A stretch of 64,000 nucleotides of DNA from Pantoea sp. Ap-967. Lineage in GTDB: Bacteria; Pseudomonadota; Gammaproteobacteria; Pseudomonadales; Pseudomonadaceae. The first letter of the stretch is position 1, and each line of letters opens with the position of its first letter. The stretch is from the NCBI RefSeq assembly GCF_011752565.1, contig NZ_VWXK01000003.1, positions 247,870 through 311,869 on the forward strand. Reading direction: 5' to 3'. A model generated the notes under the pieces. That model worked only from the letters and a program-made list of their open reading frames with translations, searched no databases and was not told the DNA's origin. This document shows positions 1 to 9,018 of this stretch, in pieces. The position numbers and the translations under genes are program-made.

Positions 1-567
1 CAGGGCCTCGGCGCTGCGCGGGTAGAATTCCGGCGAGCTGGCCAGGGGCACTGCATGGATGCGTTCGATGGGCCAGGCGAAGTAATCGGCCAGCTCCTGG
101 CGGGTGTAGTGCGAATCGGTGATCAGCGCGTCTGCACGTGCCAGCGTCTGCTTGAGTTCCTTCTGCAGGTAGCGGGCAATCTGCGGGGCCTGGCAGTGCG
201 CCCAGGTAAAGGGCGACAAGTCATGAAACGTTGCCACGCTGCGCCCTGCGAACGGCGGCAGGTAGTAATTGGGGCTGTGGTAGAGGTGGTCCTCATGCCC
301 TTTCAGCGCACGCTTGCGCAGGTAAGGCATCAGCCGCCGGTAGGCCTCCACGGCCAGGCCATTCTTTTGCACCAGGCGCTTGAGCCCGTGCACCGCATCG
401 GACTGCTCAGCCGCCTGGGGCAAGGCCGGCAGGAAGCGCCGCCCGGCAAAGAACTCAAGGTGCGTAATTGCGCTGCTGTTCTGCAGGCGCGTGGCCAGTT
501 CGTAGGTGTAGCGCCCTATGCCGGTCAGCGGGAAGCGGACCGGCTCGACGGAAAGGATGAGCTTCAT
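1..567 (-). CDS. Glycosyltransferase, GT-B/GT4 type, 3' end cut by window edge
   Basis: The visible part is the first 189 codons. It opens MKLILSVEPVRFPLTGIGRY, the glycine-rich N-terminal loop (TGIGRYTYEL) typical of GT4-family mannosyl/rhamnosyltransferases, and contains ATFHDLSPFTWA near residue 80, another usual GT4 element. The sugar-nucleotide-binding C-terminal half lies outside the window. The ATG overlaps the rmd stop in an ATGA arrangement, so it is translationally coupled to rmd and gmd. Inference from context: it probably adds D-rhamnose (or mannose) from the GDP sugar made by its neighbours to the common polysaccharide antigen, like WbpY or WbpZ of Pseudomonas aeruginosa. Which of these it matches cannot be decided here. 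Confidence 0.82.
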   Translation of the reverse strand, partial: MKLILSVEPVRFPLTGIGRYTYELATRLQNSSAITHLEFFAGRRFLPALPQAAEQSDAVHGLKRLVQKNGLAVEAYRRLMPYLRKRALKGHEDHLYHSPNYYLPPFAGRSVATFHDLSPFTWAHCQAPQIARYLQKELKQTLARADALITDSHYTRQELADYFAWPIERIHAVPLASSPEFYPRSAEAL

Positions 568-1459
568 TTACCCGTAAGCATCCAACCCAGGGTTTCATCC
601 AACGACGGGGTTTGCCAGCCCGGTACCAGCGCGCGCAGGAGGCTGTTGTCGCCACAGAGGGTTTTGACCTCGTTGGCGCGCACGAACGCTGGGTTGACCT
701 GCACCTCGATAGCATGGCCGGTGATGGCCGAGCACTTGGCGATTACTTCGCGCAGCGAGTGGGTTTGCCCGGAGCTGACGTTCACCGTCTGCCCCACCGG
801 GCGTGCTTCGATCAGGCCACGGTAGGCCTGCACCACGGCGCGCACGTCGCTGAAATCGCGCCATACATCAAGGTTGCCGAGTTCGATGGTGTCGGCCTTG
901 CGCTGGAAGTGCGAGACGATCTTGGGCAGCAGGAAGTTCTCTGCCTGCCCGACACCGGTGTAGTTGAAGGGGCGCGTGATGACGATTGGCAGGCGGTCGA
1001 ACCACAGCCGGGCCATGTATTCCATGGCCAGCTTGCTGACCGCGTAATCGTTGGCCGGTGCGGGCAGCGTCTGCTCGCCCAGCATCCCTTCGGAAACATT
1101 GCCATAGACGTTGGCACTGCTGGCGATCAACACACAGTCTGGTGTTTTGCCGCAGGCCGCGATGGCTTCGAGCAGGTTGCGCGTGCCCACCAGGTTCACC
1201 TGGTAGAACGCATCGGCGGCGCCGTGCCCGACAAAGGCGATGGCAGCCAGATGCACGATGACATCCGGCTGCAGTTCGGCCAGCAATGCACGCAGGCCAG
1301 GGCCGTCGGTGAGGTCGACCTGATGGTAGTCAGGTGCCTGCGACGGCTGGCTGCCAGTCCCTATGACGTGATAACCACGGGCTTGCAACTCGGCTGCCAT
1401 GTAGTGGCCGGTGAAGCCCTGAATCCCTGTGATGAGCGCGCGTTTGCTGGCCATTTGCA

Positions 1460-1460
<1 letters not shown>
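564..1460 (-). CDS. rmd: GDP-6-deoxy-D-mannose reductase (Rmd)
   Basis: Extended short-chain dehydrogenase of 298 residues that reduces GDP-4-keto-6-deoxy-D-mannose to GDP-D-rhamnose using NAD(P)H. The Rossmann motif TGIQGFTG is at residues 11-18, and the catalytic YAVSK puts Tyr139 and Lys143 in the expected place. The chosen ATG overlaps the gmd stop (TGATG); a second ATG six bases downstream is possible. Length and order gmd-rmd match the A-band/common polysaccharide antigen cluster of Pseudomonas. An RfbD-type or GDP-fucose synthase assignment is less likely because gmd is directly upstream and no epimerase signature is apparent. Confidence 0.9.
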
Positions 1461-2536
<1,076 letters not shown>

Positions 2537-2588
2537 TCAGACCGGCGCGGGCGAATCCTGCCACGCGCACTTTAAGGTTCGATGACGG

Positions 2589-2594
2589 AGTATA
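2589..2594 (-). promoter_or_regulatory. Candidate -10 box for the gmd operon
   Basis: On the minus strand the hexamer reads TATACT, one mismatch from the sigma-70 consensus, about 98 bases upstream of the gmd ATG. The -35 position at normal spacing (around 2612-2618) is poor (TCGAGC), so an activator or a different promoter is possible. Confidence 0.35.
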
Positions 2595-2830
2595 CATCTG
2601 TTGGACGGTGCGCTCGACTTGGAAAAAGCCGGCGCTCGCCAGGTGGTATCAATGCCCCCTGCACAGCGTACAAGCGCGGTTTTTTCCCGACAACCGAACG
2701 CTATTCGACATGGGGCGTAGGATAAGTTCCGGGAACAGCCAATTCCAGCGGAATGGGCGTAGGAAATTTCTGAAATTCCCCGCCACCGCCCTCAGGGGAC
2801 AAATCGTAAATGCCTGACTTAACGGTGAAT

Positions 2831-2919
2831 CCTGTGGGAGCGGGCTTGCCCGCGAACACCGGCAAAGCCGGTGCCATCCACCGCGTCGCTTTCTTCGCGG
2901 GCAAGCCCGCTCCCACAGG
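2831..2919. repeat. Inverted REP pair (P. putida class GTGGGAGCGGGCTTGCCCGCGAA)
   Basis: Two arms of 26 bases are perfect inverted copies (2831-2856 and 2894-2919). Each contains the imperfect palindrome GCGGGCTTGCCCGC, the hallmark of the abundant P. putida REP. They lie just past the stop of the TolC-like gene, where such hairpins may protect or end the exporter transcript. Internal ACCGGCAAAGCCGGT forms a further small hairpin. Confidence 0.9.
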
Positions 2920-2958
2920 GGAATTGCGGCGCGGGTGCGGGCAATGCTCCCTGAGCGG

Positions 2959-4374
2959 TTAGCGGCGCCGCGGCTCTGCGGCGCTGTCCACCTGGGCTAC
3001 ATCACCGCCCGGCAAACTGGTTTCAGGAACCGGGCTCAACCACACATTCACATGGTCGACGCTGTCCTGGTTCAGCTCCCCTGCCCACCGGTTGAGCAGG
3101 AACAGGTTGGTGATGAAATCGTACTGCGACTTGAGCAAATCACGCCGGGCCTTGAACTCGTTCTGCACCGCATTCAGCACGTCTACCGCATTCACCACGC
3201 CGAAACTGAAGGCCTTCTGCGCCGCCAGGCTCGACTTCTGCGCCGACGACAGCGCATTACGGTTGGCGCGGATTTTCTCGACGCTGGACTGGGCGGTGAG
3301 GTAGGCCGTGGTGGTTTCCTTCACCACCTGCCGGCGCACGCCTTCGGCTTGCTCTTCGGCCGCCAGCTGGTCGTCATACAGGCCACGCACCCGGGCCGAG
3401 GTAGAGCCGCCGCTGTAGAGCGGGATTTTCACCCCCAGCGAGGCCACGTAGCTGTCGCTGCGCGGCGCCTGGGTGTTGTCGTAACCCTGGTCGGACTGTT
3501 GCGCGCTCAGGCTCAAGGCCAGTTGCGGGTAATGCTCGCCCTTGCCCTCGCGCACCGCCGCATTCGCAGCCTCCGCGCCGCTTTGCGAAGCCTTGAGCAT
3601 CGGGTTGGTTTCAATCGCCTGGGTGATCCAGCTTTGCAGCGGCCGGGTTGGCGCCTGCAGGGCAACGTCGTTACGCACCCGGCTGAGCGGTTCGTTCACC
3701 GGCCGGCCTACGATGTCGGCCAGTGCCTCGCGGCTTACCTGCACCTGGTTGCGTGCATCCACCTCTTGCGCCGCCAGGAAGTCGACCCGCGCTTGCATGT
3801 CGAGCTTGTCGGTGATCTTGGCCATCTGCCGGTCGAACATCATGCTCACCCGGTCGAGGTTCTTTTGCGTGGCCCGGCGCTCGGCCTGCACCAGCGCCAG
3901 CTCGTCGTCCGCCGCCAGGGCGACGAAGTAACGCTTGGCCAGGTCTACCGTGGCCTCAGCCAGGGTGTCCTCGGCCTGCTGGCCCTGCTGGGCCTTGACG
4001 CTCTTTGACTTCTGGTAGCGCTCCCAGGCCGGCTTGTTGTACAGGTACTGGGTAAGGCTCAGCGAGTAGGTTTCGTTGTTGTAGATGTCGCGTGCGGTTT
4101 CATTCTTGCGCAGCACGCGGCTTGAGTTGGCATTGGCCGACACCTGTGGCAGCAACTGGCCAAAGGCCTCGCGCTGTTTCTCGGCGGCCGAACGCGCCTT
4201 GGCGTAGCCTATCAGCACGCGCGGGTCTTCCAGCCGGGCCTCGCGGTACAGGCCGGCGAGGTCCAGCGCGTAGGTAGACGCCGACACCCCCTTGGGGCCC
4301 TGGTTTTCAACCGCCACCGCCTGCCAGGCGGCCACGCACATCAGTACACCGGGGAGCAAACGCAGCACAATCAT
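2959..4374 (-). CDS. TolC-family outer membrane channel of a type I secretion system
   Basis: Protein of 471 residues that would form the outer-membrane exit duct of the exporter encoded just upstream. It begins with a short basic start and hydrophobic stretch ending AAWQAVA, consistent with a signal peptide cleaved near residue 22. The rest shows the repeated long amphipathic helices of the TolC/PrtF fold, with LTQYLYNKPAWERYQKSK and GVKIPLYSGGSTSARVR matching the two beta-hairpin regions of the family. Its ATG overlaps the stop of the HlyD-like gene (ATGA), so the two are coupled. Third gene of the operon. Its specific partner is inferred from position, and no gene symbol is assigned. Confidence 0.88.
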   Translation of the reverse strand: MIVLRLLPGVLMCVAAWQAVAVENQGPKGVSASTYALDLAGLYREARLEDPRVLIGYAKARSAAEKQREAFGQLLPQVSANANSSRVLRKNETARDIYNNETYSLSLTQYLYNKPAWERYQKSKSVKAQQGQQAEDTLAEATVDLAKRYFVALAADDELALVQAERRATQKNLDRVSMMFDRQMAKITDKLDMQARVDFLAAQEVDARNQVQVSREALADIVGRPVNEPLSRVRNDVALQAPTRPLQSWITQAIETNPMLKASQSGAEAANAAVREGKGEHYPQLALSLSAQQSDQGYDNTQAPRSDSYVASLGVKIPLYSGGSTSARVRGLYDDQLAAEEQAEGVRRQVVKETTTAYLTAQSSVEKIRANRNALSSAQKSSLAAQKAFSFGVVNAVDVLNAVQNEFKARRDLLKSQYDFITNLFLLNRWAGELNQDSVDHVNVWLSPVPETSLPGGDVAQVDSAAEPRRR

Positions 4375-5696
4375 TCCTCGATCAGCGATTCAGCGAACAT
4401 GTTGCGCGCCGGTTTCAACAGGTACTGCAGCATGGTGCGGTCGCCTGCGTTGATCAGGACTTCAGCCGGCATGCCGGGCTGCAGCTTGCGGTTGCCGAGC
4501 TTTTTCATGCCGTCTTCGGTGACGTTGACCCGCACCAGGTAATACTGGTCGCCCGTGCGCTCCTCGGTCAGGCTGTCGGCCGAGATGCGCGTCAGGGTGC
4601 CCTCGATGACCGGTGTAGTGGCCTGGTTGAAGGCGCTGAAGCGGATGTCGGCGGTTTTGCCCAGTTCCAGGCGGTCGATGTCCTTGGTCGCGACCTTGGC
4701 TTCGATCACCAGCTCCGAAGAGGCCGGAACGATATCCAGCAGCGGGGTGGCTGCGCTGACCACGCCACCGATGGTGTGTACTTTCATGTCCAGCACCATG
4801 CCGCTTTCCGGCGCACGGATTACCACCCGCGACAGGCGGTCACGCAGTGCGGCTTCTTTTTCCTGCAGGTCGAATACTTTGGCCTGGGTATCGGACAGGT
4901 CGTTGGCAACGTCGGCGTCGAACTTCTTTTTCAACTGTACGATCTGCAGTTCGGTTTCACCGATCTGCAGCTTGGTTTTGGTGATGTTCGACTCGTGGTC
5001 GGCCACTTCCGTCTTGAGCATGTCCAGCTTGCGCTCTTGCTCCAACAGACGCTGGTTGTCGACGAAGCCTTCGGCGAGCAATTCCTTTAGTTGCTTGATC
5101 TCGCCACTGTAGGATTTTTCCAGGCCGGTTTTAGTGCGGATCATGTCGTTGAGGCCGGCGATTTGCTGCTTCATCTGCTCGATGCGCTCGCGGTTCACCG
5201 AAATCTCACCTTGCAATGAGTCGCGACGGGCCTTGAATACTTGCTGTTCGCCGGCCAACGCTTCGCTGGCGCGCTGGGAGTCGGTGCCTTCCATGGTTAC
5301 GGCTGGAATCACCGGCAGGCCGTCGCGCTCAGCGCGCAAACGGGCCTCTTTGTAGCGGGCGACGATCAGCTGGTTGCGGGTGGACTCGTATTCCGAGCTG
5401 AGCTGGCTTTCATCCAGCACGATCAGCGGGTCGCCCTTCTTCACCAAGTCGCCGTCACGGGCATACAGCTCTTTGACGATGCCGCCTTCCAGGTGCTGCA
5501 CGGTCTTGCGGTAGTTCTGCACGGTAACCGTGCCGGAACCATGCACGGCATTGCTGAGCGGGGCGAATGCCGCCCAGGTGCCGAAGATGCCGAAGGTGAC
5601 GAAGACAATGGTGAGGCCGATGCGGCGGATGCCGCGGTCGGAGGTGGGCATGTCGTCGAAATTGTGGTCGAACGTGGTGATCGCTTTACTGCTCAT
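4371..5696 (-). CDS. HlyD-family periplasmic adaptor of a type I secretion system
   Basis: Membrane fusion protein of 441 residues linking the inner-membrane ABC exporter to the TolC-like channel. A single membrane anchor lies at about residues 24-45 after a short cytoplasmic tail. The lipoyl-like half VHGSGTVTVQNYRKTVQHLE follows, then a long charged coiled-coil hairpin (about 120-260), the second lipoyl half with RLSRVVIRAPESGMVLDMKV, and a beta-barrel ending in VLINAGDRTMLQYLLKP, a standard PrtE/HlyD C-terminal motif. It sits 12 bases after the ABC gene and overlaps the TolC gene by four bases. Confidence 0.93.
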   Translation of the reverse strand: MSSKAITTFDHNFDDMPTSDRGIRRIGLTIVFVTFGIFGTWAAFAPLSNAVHGSGTVTVQNYRKTVQHLEGGIVKELYARDGDLVKKGDPLIVLDESQLSSEYESTRNQLIVARYKEARLRAERDGLPVIPAVTMEGTDSQRASEALAGEQQVFKARRDSLQGEISVNRERIEQMKQQIAGLNDMIRTKTGLEKSYSGEIKQLKELLAEGFVDNQRLLEQERKLDMLKTEVADHESNITKTKLQIGETELQIVQLKKKFDADVANDLSDTQAKVFDLQEKEAALRDRLSRVVIRAPESGMVLDMKVHTIGGVVSAATPLLDIVPASSELVIEAKVATKDIDRLELGKTADIRFSAFNQATTPVIEGTLTRISADSLTEERTGDQYYLVRVNVTEDGMKKLGNRKLQPGMPAEVLINAGDRTMLQYLLKPARNMFAESLIEE

Positions 5697-5708
5697 CTGA
5701 AAATCCTT

Positions 5709-7532
5709 TTACGCGCCAGTGCCGGCAGGAGCTGCGGGCGCAGCGGCAGGGGCCGCGGGGGAAACCGGGTGAGGCGCGGCGGGGGCGGCCGCCGTTGGTT
5801 GCGGGGCGGCCGGCTGGGCAACACGCTGCTGGGCCTGCGCTTGGGCCTTGGCCTGCTGGGCGGCCAACTCGGCGATAACCCGGTCGCGCTCGCCATACAG
5901 CGACACCGTGCCACCTGCCATGACCAGAATGCGGTCCAAACGGGTAAGGATGTTTGGCCGGTGTGAAACGATGAACACCGTGGCGCCGGTTTCCTTGAGC
6001 TTCTGCAGGGCCACGCCCAAGGCGCGTTCGCCAACGTCGTCGAGGTTGGAGTTGGGCTCGTCGAGCACGATCAGCCGTGGGTTGCCGTACAGCGCCCGAG
6101 CCAGGCCGATGCGCTGGCGCTGGCCGCCGGAGAGGTTGATGCCGTCGCTGCCGATGACCGTGTCGTAGCCGTCGGGCAGCATCAGGATCATTTCGTGCAC
6201 GCCGGCCATTTGTGCGGCCTGCACGACCTTTTCTGGGTCGACTTTGTCGAAGCGGGCGATGTTTTCGCTGATGCTGCCTTCGAACAGCTCGATGTCCTGG
6301 GGCAGGTAGCCGACGTACGGGCCCAAGGCTTGTTTGTCCCAGCTGGCGATATCGGCGCCGTCGAGGCGGACCACGCCATGTTGAGGCGGCCAGATCCCCA
6401 TTAGGGCACGCACCAGGGTGGACTTGCCGGCGGCGCTTGGGCCAATGATGCCGACGATGGAGCCGGCCGGGGTCACGAAGTTGACGCTGCGCAGGACTGG
6501 GGCCTTAGCGCCAGGCGGGGCGACGATCAGGTTTTCGACCTGGATGTGGCCTTCGGGGGCTGGCAGTGGCATGCGCTCGGGTTCGTTTTTCAGGTCGTCC
6601 ATTACCTTGCTCAGGCGGTCGTACTGCACCTTGGCGGAGACGAAGCCTTTCCAACTGCCGATCATCTGGTCGATCGGTGACAGCGCCCGGCCTAATAGCA
6701 GGGAACCGGCCATCAACAGGCCTGGGTTGATTTCATGGGTGACCACCAGGTATGCGCCGATAGCCAGCATGATCGACTGCGACCAGGTGCGGAACGTTTT
6801 GGAGAACGAACTAACCACTCCACCCTTATCGCTGGCCCGCGATTGCAACAACATGATGTTGCGCTGGCGCTTAGCCCAACGATTCATCAGGGTTTCGAGC
6901 ATGCCCATCGACTCGATGACCTCGGCGTTACGCAGGGTCTTGGTCGTGACAACGTTCGAAGCTACGTTCTCTCTGTTCGCGCTGGCCAGAGCCTGCCCGG
7001 TAACTCGATGGTTCACCACCGCCAGAGTCGTCAACACCGCGCCACAGGCCAGCGTCATCCAACCGAACCAAGGGTGGAACAGGAACATGACAATGGTGTA
7101 GATCGGGAACCAAGGCGCATCAAAGAAGGCGAAAAGGCCTGAGCCCGTGAAAAACTGGCGCAACGATGTCAGGTCATTGAGGGACTGCGCGGTGGCATCT
7201 GCCCCACCACTGTTAAGCGCGCGCTTGAAACTCGCTCGGTACACATCACGACTCAGCATCACATCGAGGCGATTACTGATACGCACCATGATCCGCGATC
7301 GCACCCATTCCAAAGCACCCATGGTGACTACGAGCACCGTAAGAATCAGCGTCAGCATCAGCAACGTGGAAGTGCTGCTGGAAGGCACAACACGGCCCGA
7401 CACCTGGATCATGAAGAAGGTGGGCACCAGCATCAGGGCATTGACGAAGAAGCTGAAGAAACCGACCGAAAGGAAGCTGCTTTTACAGGCTTTGAGGGCG
7501 GACTGCAGGTTATTTTCGGATAGTGAACTCAT
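5709..7532 (-). CDS. Type I secretion ABC transporter, permease plus ATPase (PrtD-like)
   Basis: Inner-membrane exporter of 607 residues. The N-terminal half carries the transmembrane region (the first segments include FFSFFVNALMLVPTFFMI and a Thr/Leu-rich helix). The ATPase half has Walker A GPSAAGKST, signature LSGGQRQR, Walker B LIVLDEPNSNLD and a switch histidine in VSHRP. No C39 peptidase domain precedes the membrane part, so it belongs with PrtD/HasD/RsaD, which export cargo with uncleaved C-terminal signals. The start at 7532 was chosen because GGAA lies just upstream; an in-frame ATG at 7541 lacks a ribosome site. Odd feature: the last 50 or so residues are an Ala/Pro/Gln-rich tail not needed for the ATPase fold. 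Confidence 0.93.
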   Translation of the reverse strand: MSSLSENNLQSALKACKSSFLSVGFFSFFVNALMLVPTFFMIQVSGRVVPSSSTSTLLMLTLILTVLVVTMGALEWVRSRIMVRISNRLDVMLSRDVYRASFKRALNSGGADATAQSLNDLTSLRQFFTGSGLFAFFDAPWFPIYTIVMFLFHPWFGWMTLACGAVLTTLAVVNHRVTGQALASANRENVASNVVTTKTLRNAEVIESMGMLETLMNRWAKRQRNIMLLQSRASDKGGVVSSFSKTFRTWSQSIMLAIGAYLVVTHEINPGLLMAGSLLLGRALSPIDQMIGSWKGFVSAKVQYDRLSKVMDDLKNEPERMPLPAPEGHIQVENLIVAPPGAKAPVLRSVNFVTPAGSIVGIIGPSAAGKSTLVRALMGIWPPQHGVVRLDGADIASWDKQALGPYVGYLPQDIELFEGSISENIARFDKVDPEKVVQAAQMAGVHEMILMLPDGYDTVIGSDGINLSGGQRQRIGLARALYGNPRLIVLDEPNSNLDDVGERALGVALQKLKETGATVFIVSHRPNILTRLDRILVMAGGTVSLYGERDRVIAELAAQQAKAQAQAQQRVAQPAAPQPTAAAPAAPHPVSPAAPAAAPAAPAGTGA

Positions 7533-8113
7533 AGTTTCCATACGTGAGAAAGGCGAAAACGGCCGGCAGTGTATCACCCGACTAGACGAGCGGCGTGTTG
7601 GTTTCCTCAAGTCATTGACCTGGCACCCGATACACAACCCACTGGCGGCTGAATGATGAAACTTGCTAGCCGGCTGAGAAATGCAGGGATAGGGCCCTGC
7701 GCAGCGGGCTCGAACCCACCCTTAGTTGCACATCAGATTGCCACATGCGGCGGTATGAATACCGACAGACGGCAACCCAACCCGACGAGTGACAGTTTTT
7801 CGGCGCCAAAAAAACAGAAGGCTTGACCCAAGTCAATTAAAAGCCTGTAAGCTCTTGATTTCAAGTTACTTAGAACGCAAAAAGGCTGCCTGGCGATGGC
7901 CCTGTAACCGCCCTCCCAGACCGCTCCGGAGCACGAACAAGGTGATTTAGTTCACTTTTTTGATGAAATTTTTTTTACCCGCTGCAGTTGACAACTTTTT
8001 CACACCACTGCATCTTCGCCCCTTCGCAGGGAAAGGCCAGTAAGGCCGTTTGGTGTATGCACGGGTTTGAGCAAGTGAGCTGCCAGTGTGTTTAAAAGGA
8101 GCTTAACAACGCC
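7533..8113. other. Divergent intergenic region between exporter and cargo genes
   Basis: About 580 bases separate the exporter operon from the genes at 8114 and 9019. It is more AT-rich than its flanks from about 7790 to 8010. It contains the palindrome listed at 7823-7836 and a TTGACA at 7987-7992 with only a weak -10 17 bases on. No coding frame is convincing here. Confidence 0.55.
7823..7836. promoter_or_regulatory. Perfect palindrome TTGACCCAAGTCAA, FNR/Anr-like
   Basis: The half sites TTGAC and GTCAA, four bases apart, match the spacing and symmetry of Anr/Dnr/FNR boxes (consensus TTGAT-N4-ATCAA) with C and G at the inner positions. It lies about 280 bases before the gene at 8114 and 290 bases before the exporter ABC gene. 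Assignment to Anr is inference; other dimeric regulators could bind it. Confidence 0.4.
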
Positions 8114-9001
8114 ATGTCTATGCCTTCGCAAACCCTAGATGGTTTGAAAATCAGCTCGCGAGTGACGCTACTCGAGCCGGGCATGTACATTTTCCGCTAT
8201 GCCTCGCAGCCCCCTGCCGACAAGCCAGTTTGCATCGCGCTGCAACAAGCACCGCTGGGCAAAGGCTCCATCGACTTCTTCCCCGCCGAGGGCGTCAGCA
8301 AGAACATGCTGACCAAACTGGGCGACACCATCGTGGCCCGGGTGAAAGGTGGCGTCACCACCATCCTGATTACCGAATACCACATGTTCGACGCAGTGAT
8401 CGACCCAATCGACCTGCGCATCGACCGCATCGACACCTCCCCCGCCATCATGCGCACCTTTGCCGTGGTGGCCGGCGGTGAACCCACCCCAGCTATCGCT
8501 GCCAGCACAGCGCCCATGCCGCTGGCGCTGACCGCACACCTGCAAACCACGGGTGAAGTGACTTCCCACGAAGGCTGGGTCGGCACCCCGAACAGCAACG
8601 AATTCATTGAAAGCTTTGCCGTCAACTGGCCGAACAAACCGGCCGGTGTCGACCTGCTGTACACCTGCATGGTCGCCGGCTCCGGCCCTAGCCGCAACGT
8701 GTCCACCGGCACTTTCGTTGGCGTGCGTGGCGAAGGCCTGCCGCTGATTTGCGCAGGTTTCAGCCTGGTCGGCCCGCAACGCAAACACTACGAACTCACA
8801 GGCCATATCGTGTTCGGCAACGCCGAGCCGCAAAGCCTGGTAACCAACCAGATGATGCATGGCCCCACTGGCACCGAGCCTCTGGTGGCGCTGCATATCG
8901 CCATTACTCCCGTTACGAAGATGAACGCTGCCCGCTCTAAGTCTCCGTGGGAACACTCTGCGCAACCGCAGAAAATCAGTGCAGCAAGCCAATTGGCTTG
9001 A
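8114..9001 (+). CDS. Unknown protein encoded before the repeat-rich putative cargo
   Basis: I do not recognise this 295-residue protein. It has no signal peptide and no membrane segment. It starts with a compact beta-rich region and a Pro/Ala linker (about 125-138). Two similar strands follow: GWVGTPNSNEFIESFAV near residue 155 and TFVGVRGEGLPLICAGFSL near 200, which suggests an internal duplication. The first resembles the G-W...G...IE pattern of clostridial hydrophobic (ChW) repeats, but this is only a visual likeness. An AAGGAG site lies 12 bases before the ATG. It stands 17 bases before the repeat-protein gene, so a shared transcript and a role in export, folding or anchoring of that protein is a reasonable guess. 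Confidence 0.8.
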   Translation: MSMPSQTLDGLKISSRVTLLEPGMYIFRYASQPPADKPVCIALQQAPLGKGSIDFFPAEGVSKNMLTKLGDTIVARVKGGVTTILITEYHMFDAVIDPIDLRIDRIDTSPAIMRTFAVVAGGEPTPAIAASTAPMPLALTAHLQTTGEVTSHEGWVGTPNSNEFIESFAVNWPNKPAGVDLLYTCMVAGSGPSRNVSTGTFVGVRGEGLPLICAGFSLVGPQRKHYELTGHIVFGNAEPQSLVTNQMMHGPTGTEPLVALHIAITPVTKMNAARSKSPWEHSAQPQKISAASQLA

Positions 9002-9018
9002 AGTAACAGGAATACACC

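Noticed and set aside
7832..7845. Possible FleQ box (GTCAATTAAAAGCC)
   Set aside because: Only the left half resembles the GTCA-N-TAA-TTGAC consensus; the right half does not. The overlapping palindrome at 7823-7836 is better explained by an FNR-like regulator.
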